Positions 1-5,810 of a stretch of DNA of 5,834 nucleotides are shown piece after piece. A program made the position numbers and the translations under genes. The first letter of the stretch is position 1; each line of letters starts with the position of its first letter. The notes below the pieces were generated by a model. That model was not told the DNA's origin, searched no databases, and worked only from the letters and a program-made list of their open reading frames with translations. This stretch comes from Sulfurovum sp. (GTDB lineage Bacteria; Campylobacterota; Campylobacteria; Campylobacterales; Sulfurovaceae), in contig DYTG01000104.1 in NCBI GenBank assembly GCA_020726085.1, forward strand, positions 1-5,834, given 5' to 3'.

Positions 1-62
1 CATAAAACTATTCTAAGTACTTGATAGTTACTCAAAAAAAGTTGATGTTACGTATCGGCAAG

Positions 63-74
63 GCTTTATAAAGC
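63..74. repeat. 12-bp perfect palindrome upstream of tsaE
   Basis: The sequence GCTTTATAAAGC is a perfect 12-base palindrome about 40 bases before the tsaE start. It could be an operator half-site pair or a chance AT-rich palindrome. No matching copy was seen at the other promoters in the window. The rest of the stretch 1-114 holds no gene I can support. Confidence 0.35.
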
Positions 75-82
75 TAATCTAA

Positions 83-90
83 GATACTAT
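83..90 (+). promoter_or_regulatory. weak -10-like box upstream of tsaE
   Basis: GATACTAT followed by a T-rich run resembles a Campylobacterota -10 region and would start transcription about 15-20 bases before the TTG start. There is no convincing -35 box. The gene could equally be transcribed from a promoter left of the window, so this is a weak call. Confidence 0.25.
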
Positions 91-102
91 TTTTTATTTA
101 AA

Positions 103-109
103 AGAGGAG
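103..109 (+). promoter_or_regulatory. ribosome binding site deciding the TTG start of tsaE
   Basis: AGAGGAG lies five bases before the TTG at 115. The strong Shine-Dalgarno match at good spacing supports the rare TTG start. The next in-frame ATG codes Met28, directly before the Walker A strand, and would remove the N-terminal part of the fold. Confidence 0.7.
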
Positions 110-114
110 TCTAT

Positions 115-537
115 TTGAAGATAGATTTTACAGCTTCACTGGGCGAACTTGATAGAGTTTACGACTTTCTTGAGAGCCATCTTCCTATTCATGCTATGAT
201 TTTTTTGAGAGGCGACCTTGCGGCGGGGAAAACAACTTTAACCTCTTTTATCGCTAAACAAAAGGGATTGGGCGGTGTCTCTTCCCCCACTTTTGCATTG
301 CAAAATATTTACGGCAATACTCTCTTTCACTACGACCTCTACCGCATAGAAGATAGTGCATTTATGCAAATGGGGCTTTTTGAAGAGTTTGAAAAAGAGG
401 GTTGGCATTTGATTGAGTGGGGAAGTAACGATTTGCAACACTTTTTGACGCAAGCGGGATACGACATTACGACTATTGATATAACACCTCACAACAACAA
501 ACGATTATACACTATCCAAAGAGAAGGCCATGCATAA
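115..537 (+). CDS. tsaE: tRNA threonylcarbamoyladenosine biosynthesis ATPase TsaE
   Basis: TsaE is the P-loop ATPase that works with TsaB and TsaD in the cytoplasm to put the t6A modification at position 37 of ANN-decoding tRNAs. The 140-residue product has the usual family length. It shows the Walker A loop GDLAAGKTT (33-41), the SPTF motif (57-60), the family signature HYDLYR (72-77) and the late EW pair (101-102), which here is followed by Gly-Ser rather than the common Pro-Glu. Translation starts at TTG with a good Shine-Dalgarno site. The gene overlaps lptB by 8 bases, so the two are almost certainly co-transcribed and probably translationally coupled. No tsaB or tsaD is in the window. 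The assignment is firm from motifs, length and context. Confidence 0.93.
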   Translation: MKIDFTASLGELDRVYDFLESHLPIHAMIFLRGDLAAGKTTLTSFIAKQKGLGGVSSPTFALQNIYGNTLFHYDLYRIEDSAFMQMGLFEEFEKEGWHLIEWGSNDLQHFLTQAGYDITTIDITPHNNKRLYTIQREGHA

Positions 538-1252
538 ACTTCAAGCCCACAACCTATCCAAAATCATCAAAAAAAACCGTGTGGTTCACAATATCTCCCT
601 TGAGGTTGTCTCCAAAGAGATTGTAGGGCTACTGGGTCCCAATGGGGCGGGAAAGACGACAAGCTTTTATATGATATGCGGCATCACCAACGCTACGCAA
701 GGCACGATTACTCTTGACGGTGAGGATATTACCGCATTGCCCCTTAGCCAACGAGCCAAAATGGGCATAGGCTATCTCCCGCAAGAGTCAAGCATCTTCA
801 AAGATCTAAGCGTTGAGGAGAATCTTCTCATAGCTGCTCAAGCTGTTGGCTTAAGCAAAACAGAGGCACATGATAAAATCGAAAAGCTTTTGGAGCTGTT
901 TAATATCCAATCGATACGCAACCGTGAGGGGATTCGACTAAGCGGTGGGGAGCGACGACGGGTAGAGATTTCCCGTGCTTTGATAGGAGAGCCTAAGTTT
1001 TTGTTGCTTGATGAGCCTTTTGCGGGGGTAGATCCTATCGCCCTCATTGATATTCAAAACATTATTAAGCAACTTGTAGAGCTTGATATGGGGATATTGA
1101 TTACCGATCACAATGTGCGAGAGACGCTCAAAATTTGCGATAGGGCTTACGTCATGAAAAACGGCGAGATGCTTACTAGTGGTACTTCACAAGAGATTAC
1201 AGAAAACAAACAGGTACGCAAACACTATTTGGGCGAGGAGTTTGCCTTTTAG
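530..1252 (+). CDS. lptB: lipopolysaccharide export ABC transporter ATP-binding protein LptB
   Basis: LptB is the cytoplasmic ATPase of the LptB2FG complex, which extracts lipopolysaccharide from the inner membrane and pushes it along the Lpt bridge to the outer membrane. The 240-residue protein is a complete single ABC domain of normal LptB length: Walker A GPNGAGKTT (36-44), Q-loop Gln85 in GYLPQESSIF, signature LSGGE (137-141) with the ERRRVEI extension typical of LptB, Walker B FLLLDEP (157-163) with catalytic Glu162, and switch His194 in ITDHNVRET. The ITDHNVRE and FAGVDP stretches separate LptB from the related LivG/LivF transporters. The ATG lies inside the tsaE end; GAGAAGG just before it is close to the start (two bases), which suggests coupling to tsaE translation. 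The gene ends tail to tail with the PAP2 gene, sharing four bases. Confidence 0.95.
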   Translation: MHKLQAHNLSKIIKKNRVVHNISLEVVSKEIVGLLGPNGAGKTTSFYMICGITNATQGTITLDGEDITALPLSQRAKMGIGYLPQESSIFKDLSVEENLLIAAQAVGLSKTEAHDKIEKLLELFNIQSIRNREGIRLSGGERRRVEISRALIGEPKFLLLDEPFAGVDPIALIDIQNIIKQLVELDMGILITDHNVRETLKICDRAYVMKNGEMLTSGTSQEITENKQVRKHYLGEEFAF

Positions 1253-1926
1253 GAGCGTTCAAACATTACCCAATAGAGGATTTTGTAGCTAAAATAGACA
1301 AAAAAACCTGAAAATATCACATCGCTCAAAAAGTGTCCCCCCTGCATGATACGCACAAGTCCAATAAGCGTACCAAACGTAAGAGCAAACCACGCTACGG
1401 CTCTTTGGTGTCTTGGAGCTACGAGTGGAATAAGAGCAAAAAAGTAAAAAGCTGCCGAAGCGTGTCCGCAGACAAAAGAGCAGTTGGTATCGCACTGGTT
1501 GGTTTTGACAAAAGGGGGCGTAAACTTTTGTGTCCCGTTAAACTCTACAATGTGAGCGGGTCTTGCTCTCCCCCAATTGTCTTTGAAGATGATATTAACC
1601 ACTAAGATAGGTCCTACAATGAGTACAACAATAAGATAGAGTAGCTTTTTTTTGCTCAGATTAAAAAACTCTTTTTTGTAATAGAGGCTCAAAAGAAGAA
1701 GGACAATGACACCCACCGTAAAGAGCTGAATGACTTTGATGACAAAATGATACAAAAATCGCACAACTTGGGACTCTTTGTAGATAAATTTTCCTGTTTG
1801 AACATCAAAAAAGAGAGAACTAAAAGCAATATCAATGTAAGGAAAGAGCAAAAAAAGAGTGGCTATGACTGCACCCAAAGTGATAAGTAAGTAGTTTTTA
1901 TTGGTTAGCACGATTGAAATATCCAT
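1249..1926 (-). CDS. PAP2-family membrane phosphatase
   Basis: This is a 225-residue integral membrane protein of the type-2 phosphatidic acid phosphatase family, which hydrolyses lipid phosphates or pyrophosphates on the periplasmic face of the inner membrane. The three catalytic motifs are present: C1 as Lys115-x6-Arg122-Pro123 (KDNWGRARP), C2 as SFVCGH (150-155) with general acid/base His155, and C3 as Arg192-x5-His198-x3-Asp202 with nucleophile His198. Hydrophobic segments at about 12-30, 65-82, 95-114, 158-170, 177-191 and 203-222 give the usual six helices. Oddities are Val-Cys in place of Pro-Ser in C2, and a Cys145-x3-Cys149-x3-Cys153 spacing in the loop before it. Candidate substrates include undecaprenyl pyrophosphate, phosphatidylglycerophosphate and lipid A phosphates; the sequence does not decide between them. 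It is downstream of the nucleotidase on the same strand (60-base gap) and convergent with lptB. Confidence 0.88.
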   Translation of the reverse strand: MDISIVLTNKNYLLITLGAVIATLFLLFPYIDIAFSSLFFDVQTGKFIYKESQVVRFLYHFVIKVIQLFTVGVIVLLLLSLYYKKEFFNLSKKKLLYLIVVLIVGPILVVNIIFKDNWGRARPAHIVEFNGTQKFTPPFVKTNQCDTNCSFVCGHASAAFYFFALIPLVAPRHQRAVAWFALTFGTLIGLVRIMQGGHFLSDVIFSGFFVYFSYKILYWVMFERS

Positions 1927-1938
1927 TATTTTTTTCTT

Positions 1939-1944
1939 ATTATA
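1939..1944 (-). promoter_or_regulatory. candidate -10 box for the PAP2 gene
   Basis: Read on the minus strand, TATAAT ends 12 bases before the PAP2 ATG. Normal spacing would put the transcript start about six bases before the ATG, leaving essentially no leader. No real Shine-Dalgarno site is visible, only a run of A residues with one G. Either this is a near-leaderless transcript or the gene is read through from the nucleotidase gene and the box is fortuitous. Confidence 0.4.
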
Positions 1945-1957
1945 ACATAATGGTATC

Positions 1958-1979
1958 TTTGGGGCGTGGTTACCCCAAA
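1958..1979 (-). terminator. stem-loop just after the nucleotidase stop codon
   Basis: A 7-bp perfect stem (TTTGGGG with CCCCAAA) and an 8-base loop start about seven bases after the stop codon of the minus-strand nucleotidase gene. Neither strand has a proper T run after the stem, so it is not a classical intrinsic terminator. It may be a weak terminator or an mRNA 3'-end stabiliser that separates nucleotidase from PAP2 expression. Confidence 0.4.
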
Positions 1980-1986
1980 AGAAAAA

Positions 1987-4900
1987 CTATTTTACTTCAT
2001 ACACGACGGTTGAGCCGCTCACTTCAAAAGCTACAAGGAGTAGATTTTTGCCATTTGGAGACTCACTAGCGGGTACAAATTTCATACCCTCAGCCGAAAT
2101 ATCACCATCTGTTTCCGTATTAAAGTACTGCTTAAGTGTCACATTGCTAGGATCGGTAATATCAAAAACCATAATGACATTTTGTCGTTCAAGCCCCACA
2201 AATGCGTAGGTTTTTCCATCCACTTCACCGATAGCCAATGCTTCGGGTTCAGCACCTTTATTGCCGCTTCGTCCATCCACCTCGCCATCATCTTGGTTGA
2301 AGAGTTTGGGTTGCATCTTGGCTACCATTTTTGAGATTGTATCGGCACTATCAAATATAAGATCACCGTTGGTATCCCAAATAGAGAAGCTTCTAGCACC
2401 GTAAGTGTAGAGTTTATCGTAATCGCCATCATTGTCGGTATCACCCATATCAATAACCACTTTTAGGTCGTTATCGGTTGTATAGTTTCCATCAATTGAA
2501 GCATCCAACTTAAGTTTAGAGATTTTTTTCTCATCGGTCAAGGCATCACCTGTTGCCAATGAAGCATTAACATCTTCTACGGGATACTCTCTACCATCCC
2601 CTTCGTTAGCTGTTACAAGGTAGGTTGTAGAGTTTGTGGCATAAGCTGCAATTGAATCTGGCATATAGAGCCCAAAGAGACCTTTGTAATTTTGCATTTT
2701 GATTTCGCCTTCTTCTTCAATATCAATCGTATTGGCTTTCTCATAACTCTTTGCACCGTACGATTTCACATACTCTAGTTTGCCTGTTGCAAGATTTACC
2801 TTTGCCATAGCATTGTTCTCTTGAAGTGTTACATAGGCATAATCACCGCTTACTGCGATATACTCAGGCTCTAAATCTTTGGCTTGATCGTTGCTGGGTG
2901 TTCCACCCAATCTTACGGGTGTACCATCTTTTGCATCGGTTAGTGTCACACCTGAAAAATCTACATCAGTATAAGCATAATTGTCCATATTGATAATACC
3001 TACTGAACCTATTGGATCAACACTGTAATCCCCATTTGGCTCACCCTCATTGGCTACTACTGCCTTTGTACCCTCTTCATTAAAGGTTACCATATCGGGC
3101 AAATAACCTACTTCGACGGATTTTTGCAATGTTCCTTGAGCATCAAAGAAAACCACTTTGCCTTTTTTGTTAGTATTGAGTCCATCGGTTGATTTGACCT
3201 CAACGGCTACAGCTACTACGCCATTGTGAACCGCTACGGAGTTGAGTCCTGTACCGTAAGGAGTAATATCAATGGATGTTACAAATTTAGGAGCCGTAAC
3301 ATCGGCAATATCGATAATATCCAATTTTTTATCTTCACCATTGGTTGCAAACATTCTTTTGGTTGTTTTGTCGTAGGCTACAATCTCACTACCCGCCTCT
3401 TTTTTGGTCTCATAAGTGCCTACTTTGGTAAGTACCGAAGCGTAACCGTTGTAGCTTTTGATAGGATGATCATTAGCTGGCAGCTTAGTGAGCGTTTCTT
3501 TGTTGGCGGTTTTGCTCTCAACATATCGCACAAAACTTAAAGCATAATCCAAATAGGTATCTACTCCCTTGCCTCTTTCATCTTGCACGGTTTTAAAGGT
3601 GGTGTATCCATCTTTCCCACTGGCAATATAGTTATTGGTGACGATAACGTACATTTTATTGGCATCAATAAGTGACCATACGCCTGTGGCTCTATCTTTG
3701 ATTTCAAGATTTGAGATTCTATTATTTGCCTCTTTTATGGTATCAATATCGTATTTTAAACCGTAAGCATAGGGAAATGAACCCGTTGACTTATTGGCGA
3801 TAGTGCTTATAAGCGCATCTTCAAGTACTTGCTTGATTTCGCTCCCTTTCATATCAATTTCAAAGAGTGTATTGGCAAAAGGAAGCAACGTGTAGGCACT
3901 GTCCATTGTGAGATTACCCTCTTCTATAGCTACTCTTGCACCACCTGCATTTTGGATACACGCATCGGCTCTGTTTGCAAGGTCATAAAAGGCTTTGGCT
4001 ACAATAGGAGCAATATCTGAGCCCAATGGCAAATAGCTTTTTTTATCATAACCATCCCCTGGTACTCTACTATGTCCCAAAAACTCCGAAGCACTACCAA
4101 TAACCGTCGCTTTTTGAGCATCTACATCACCCGAATACTCTGCCAATTTAGTCGCACTAGCGCTATCTTCTGCGATGATTTCAAGATTGGGATGAGACTC
4201 AATGGCTTGGGTTACAAGCGTTTGCATTGTGGCGTTAAGCTCCTCTCCGTTGGCGGTAAAATTATCACCCAAAAGCAATGTTGGTGTACCCTCGCACTTG
4301 CTTACTACGCCTGATGGATCAAACTCTACATCAAGATTTCCTACGACGTAGTTGTATTGCCATGCGTGTGCGATACAGACACGATTGCCATCTTTATCGG
4401 TAGTTTGTGCAGGATAGTTTGTATCTTCACTCAAAAGTCCAACCGCACTAAAATCACCCATCAAAGAGTGCGAATCCCCACCGATCATGACATCCACACC
4501 GCTAAGCTTTGAAGCGTAATCTTTGTCTTTGTCTAAACCCACATGCGTCAAAAGGATAATCTTATTAACGCCTTTTGTTTTGAGTTCATCAATATATTTT
4601 TGGGCAGTTGCAACCTCATCAAGGAACGTAATCTCATCGCTAGGACTCGAAGACTCTTTGGTTTTTTGGGCAATATCGATACCGATAATACCTACTTGTT
4701 CGCCTTCAAAAGTTTTGATTTTGTAAGGACTCCATTTGCCATTAAGCACATTGCCTGTTGCAGGTACGACGTTAGCAGCTAAAATATCGTTACTTGTAAG
4801 GTTGAGTTTGGATAGATAACTCGCCAAATGGGCATCTCCATCATCAAATTCATGATTTCCCAAAGCCAACGCATCCCATGTGACCATGTTAAGCATTGCC

Positions 4901-5292
4901 GCATCGGCCTCACCATTAAAGAGAGAGTAGTAGAGTGTCCCTTGGAAGGTATCCCCTGCGTTGAGTGTCAAAGTATTGGTTTTACTTGCTTGCAACGCCT
5001 TGATTTTGGTTACAACTCTAGGATATCCACCTCTATCTACTTTTACACTGCTATTGCCAAATGTAAACGATGCATTTTCTGAGGCAATATGAGAGTGTTG
5101 ATCATTAACATGAATAATAGATAGATTTAAGGCTTTTGCCTCACTTGTATTTGTTTCCGTGTTGTTTAGATCGTGCGTTGTGTTTTGATCACTGCTATTT
5201 GTATCGACTACGCTATTGTTTGAACTACCACCACAACTTGCCAATCCTAGCATCGCTGCGAACGAAAGTGTTATTAAGCTATTACGAACCAC
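1987..5292 (-). CDS. lipoprotein: UshA-type 5'-nucleotidase/metallophosphatase fused to choice-of-anchor I domain
   Basis: This 1101-residue envelope protein has three parts. Residues 1-20 are a lipoprotein signal with lipobox LASC (Cys20 lipidated), followed by a Ser/Asn/Thr/Asp linker to about 54. Residues about 55-340 are a dinuclear metallophosphatase with all expected motifs: HVNDQHSH (61-68; Asp64, His66), NAGDTFQG (111-118; Asp114), GNHEFD (145-150; Asn146-His147), THVG (His250) and GGDSH (His275). Residues about 395-605 are the 5'-nucleotidase C-terminal substrate domain, with QNAGGAR (447-453), LLPFANT (469-475) and SGKDGY (558-563). From about 617 to the end it matches the choice-of-anchor I propeller-like domain: GYLPD, VANEGEP, TANEGDGREY and a late EGMKF segment. 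Asp-rich loops at 951-959 and 973-981 look like calcium sites. It probably dephosphorylates nucleotides outside the inner membrane; Gly at +2 permits outer-membrane sorting. Family known; exact substrate inferred. Confidence 0.92.
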   Translation of the reverse strand: MVRNSLITLSFAAMLGLASCGGSSNNSVVDTNSSDQNTTHDLNNTETNTSEAKALNLSIIHVNDQHSHIASENASFTFGNSSVKVDRGGYPRVVTKIKALQASKTNTLTLNAGDTFQGTLYYSLFNGEADAAMLNMVTWDALALGNHEFDDGDAHLASYLSKLNLTSNDILAANVVPATGNVLNGKWSPYKIKTFEGEQVGIIGIDIAQKTKESSSPSDEITFLDEVATAQKYIDELKTKGVNKIILLTHVGLDKDKDYASKLSGVDVMIGGDSHSLMGDFSAVGLLSEDTNYPAQTTDKDGNRVCIAHAWQYNYVVGNLDVEFDPSGVVSKCEGTPTLLLGDNFTANGEELNATMQTLVTQAIESHPNLEIIAEDSASATKLAEYSGDVDAQKATVIGSASEFLGHSRVPGDGYDKKSYLPLGSDIAPIVAKAFYDLANRADACIQNAGGARVAIEEGNLTMDSAYTLLPFANTLFEIDMKGSEIKQVLEDALISTIANKSTGSFPYAYGLKYDIDTIKEANNRISNLEIKDRATGVWSLIDANKMYVIVTNNYIASGKDGYTTFKTVQDERGKGVDTYLDYALSFVRYVESKTANKETLTKLPANDHPIKSYNGYASVLTKVGTYETKKEAGSEIVAYDKTTKRMFATNGEDKKLDIIDIADVTAPKFVTSIDITPYGTGLNSVAVHNGVVAVAVEVKSTDGLNTNKKGKVVFFDAQGTLQKSVEVGYLPDMVTFNEEGTKAVVANEGEPNGDYSVDPIGSVGIINMDNYAYTDVDFSGVTLTDAKDGTPVRLGGTPSNDQAKDLEPEYIAVSGDYAYVTLQENNAMAKVNLATGKLEYVKSYGAKSYEKANTIDIEEEGEIKMQNYKGLFGLYMPDSIAAYATNSTTYLVTANEGDGREYPVEDVNASLATGDALTDEKKISKLKLDASIDGNYTTDNDLKVVIDMGDTDNDGDYDKLYTYGARSFSIWDTNGDLIFDSADTISKMVAKMQPKLFNQDDGEVDGRSGNKGAEPEALAIGEVDGKTYAFVGLERQNVIMVFDITDPSNVTLKQYFNTETDGDISAEGMKFVPASESPNGKNLLLVAFEVSGSTVVYEVK

Positions 5293-5298
5293 TTCTAT

Positions 5299-5304
5299 CT
5301 CCTT
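5299..5304 (-). promoter_or_regulatory. ribosome binding site deciding the GTG start of the nucleotidase
   Basis: AAGGAG on the minus strand sits six bases before the GTG at 5292-5290. It fixes the start: the resulting N terminus gives a normal lipoprotein signal with Arg3, a hydrophobic core and Cys20. The next Met (residue 14) would cut the signal in half. Confidence 0.8.
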
Positions 5305-5321
5305 AAAGTATAATAAACGTA

Positions 5322-5327
5322 ATTATA
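5322..5327 (-). promoter_or_regulatory. -10 box for the nucleotidase gene
   Basis: TATAAT read on the minus strand, preceded by TAC, would give a leader of about 23 bases before the GTG start. The -35 position (near 5345-5350) shows no good match, which is normal for Campylobacterota sigma-70 promoters. No Pho-box-like direct repeats were recognised. Confidence 0.6.
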
Positions 5328-5393
5328 GTAAAGAAGTATTGCAAAATGATTACGATAATTTGGGAAGTTTTGGAGATTTAAAAGAGTGAAAGT

Positions 5394-5419
5394 GCAAGAG
5401 AGCTAAAAAGCTATCTTGC
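5394..5419 (-). terminator. strong stem-loop between small lipoprotein and nucleotidase genes
   Basis: A 6-bp stem (GCAAGA with TCTTGC), one mismatch, then a 4-bp stem (AGCT with AGCT) close a four-base loop. On the minus strand it is followed by a loosely T-rich stretch (ACTTTCACTCTTTT). It lies about 30 bases after the small lipoprotein stop and before the nucleotidase promoter, so it is the best candidate for that gene's terminator, although the T run is interrupted. Confidence 0.5.
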
Positions 5420-5423
5420 GTAG

Positions 5424-5440
5424 TATAACGAAGTGTTATA
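5424..5440. repeat. 6-bp inverted repeat with 5-base loop
   Basis: TATAAC and GTTATA flank the five bases GAAGT. It is the middle one of three adjacent hairpin-forming sequences after the small lipoprotein gene. It may help RNA 3'-end formation or be part of a palindromic repeat unit. Confidence 0.45.
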
Positions 5441-5441
5441 G

Positions 5442-5457
5442 GCTAAAATTATTTAGC
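5442..5457. repeat. inverted repeat overlapping the stop of the small lipoprotein gene
   Basis: GCTAAA, four bases, then TTTAGC form a perfect 6-bp hairpin. The small lipoprotein's TAA stop (5451-5449) falls in its loop. A structure placed over the stop codon is consistent with a 3'-end element, but the short AT-rich stem could be chance. Confidence 0.4.
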
Positions 5458-5568
5458 TTCTGTTGTTGTTGCAGTTTTGTTGTCTTCAGCTTTATCGCTT
5501 CCGCCCATACAACCTGTAAACGCTACCAATGAAATCAAAGCCATTACTACTAAACCTTTTTTAAACAT
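5449..5568 (-). CDS. very small lipoprotein, 39 residues
   Basis: Reading the minus strand from the ATG at 5568 gives a 39-residue protein. It has a basic N terminus (Lys3-Lys4), a hydrophobic core (5-17) and a lipobox FTGC with Cys20 as the lipidation site. The mature part is only 20 residues, rich in Thr, Ala, Lys, Glu and Asp, and carries no enzymatic domain. AAGGAG six bases before the start and an extended -10 box upstream give it full expression signals, which is strong evidence that this short frame is a real gene. Met at +2 is compatible with outer-membrane sorting. I do not recognise a named family; it resembles the many tiny lipoproteins of unknown role in Gram-negative bacteria. 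It precedes the nucleotidase on the same strand but probably has its own terminator. Confidence 0.82.
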   Translation of the reverse strand: MFKKGLVVMALISLVAFTGCMGGSDKAEDNKTATTTEAK

Positions 5569-5574
5569 GTCGAA

Positions 5575-5580
5575 CTCCTT
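5575..5580 (-). promoter_or_regulatory. ribosome binding site of the small lipoprotein
   Basis: AAGGAG on the minus strand lies six bases before the ATG at 5568. It is the same hexamer and spacing as at the nucleotidase start and is key evidence that this short frame is translated. Confidence 0.8.
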
Positions 5581-5598
5581 AAATTTTTGGATGGTGGA

Positions 5599-5607
5599 AT
5601 TATACCA
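5599..5607 (-). promoter_or_regulatory. extended -10 promoter of the small lipoprotein
   Basis: TGGTATAAT on the minus strand is a perfect TATAAT with the TGn extension. It predicts a leader of about 24 bases, almost the same distance as at the nucleotidase gene. No good -35 hexamer is present; an extended -10 does not need one. Confidence 0.7.
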
Positions 5608-5672
5608 TAGAGTGATTACAATTAGGTTGCAAGTTGATACAAAATAGAAGAAAAATTAAAAAAATGAATACT

Positions 5673-5710
5673 ATCCATAGAGATGGCCTATATACTATCT
5701 CTATATGGAT
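5673..5710. repeat. imperfect inverted repeat (12 bp with a 2-base bulge)
   Basis: ATCCATAGAGAT at 5673-5684 pairs with ATCTCTATATGGAT at 5697-5710: seven pairs, a two-base bulge (5702-5703), then five pairs around a 12-base centre. It sits between the leftward lipoprotein promoter and the rightward promoters, where an operator for a dimeric regulator or a transcript hairpin would fit. CCATAGAG also occurs at 5605-5612, overlapping the extended -10 of the small lipoprotein. Confidence 0.5.
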
Positions 5711-5760
5711 GGAAATCTATTACGAATTAGGGGTGGGGATTTGTTTTGGTCTTAAGTTAG

Positions 5761-5766
5761 TATAAT
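5761..5766 (+). promoter_or_regulatory. upstream rightward -10 box
   Basis: TATAAT on the plus strand, in the context TTAGTATAATTACAG. It may be a second promoter for the gene beyond the right edge. No -35 match at normal spacing was found. Confidence 0.4.
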
Positions 5767-5804
5767 TACAGCTCAAGAAAAAATAAATAAAATACTTTTT
5801 TCGC

Positions 5805-5810
5805 TATAAT
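5805..5810 (+). promoter_or_regulatory. rightward promoter at the window edge
   Basis: TATAAT preceded by a T run and CGC (TTTTTTCGCTATAAT) is a typical Campylobacterota promoter, where T-rich DNA replaces the -35 box. Transcription would begin near 5817 with an A-rich leader. No start codon or ribosome binding site follows before the window ends, so the gene driven, protein or RNA, lies outside. Confidence 0.6.

Noticed and set aside
1..3. Possible ATG of a minus-strand gene at the left edge
   Set aside because: No ribosome binding site lies upstream of it and no codons after the start are visible.
1..24. Possible end of an upstream plus-strand gene (frame 1 stop TGA at 22-24)
   Set aside because: Only seven codons are visible and all three frames stop early, so nothing distinguishes a gene end from chance.
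1333..1605. 90-codon plus-strand frame inside the PAP2 gene
   Set aside because: It is antisense to a gene with clear catalytic motifs, is rich in Lys/Arg/Ser as expected for a shadow frame, and has no recognisable domain.
3226..5082. Several plus-strand frames of 63-104 codons opposite the nucleotidase gene
   Set aside because: All lie antisense to a continuous 1101-codon gene with intact motifs, lack ribosome binding sites of note and show no domain features.
5664..5765. Plus-strand open frame of 33 codons starting at ATG 5664 and spanning the inverted repeat
   Set aside because: No Shine-Dalgarno site precedes it, only A-rich DNA. No signal peptide or recognised motif is present, and the length is within chance for AT-rich DNA. 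It ends inside a probable promoter box.
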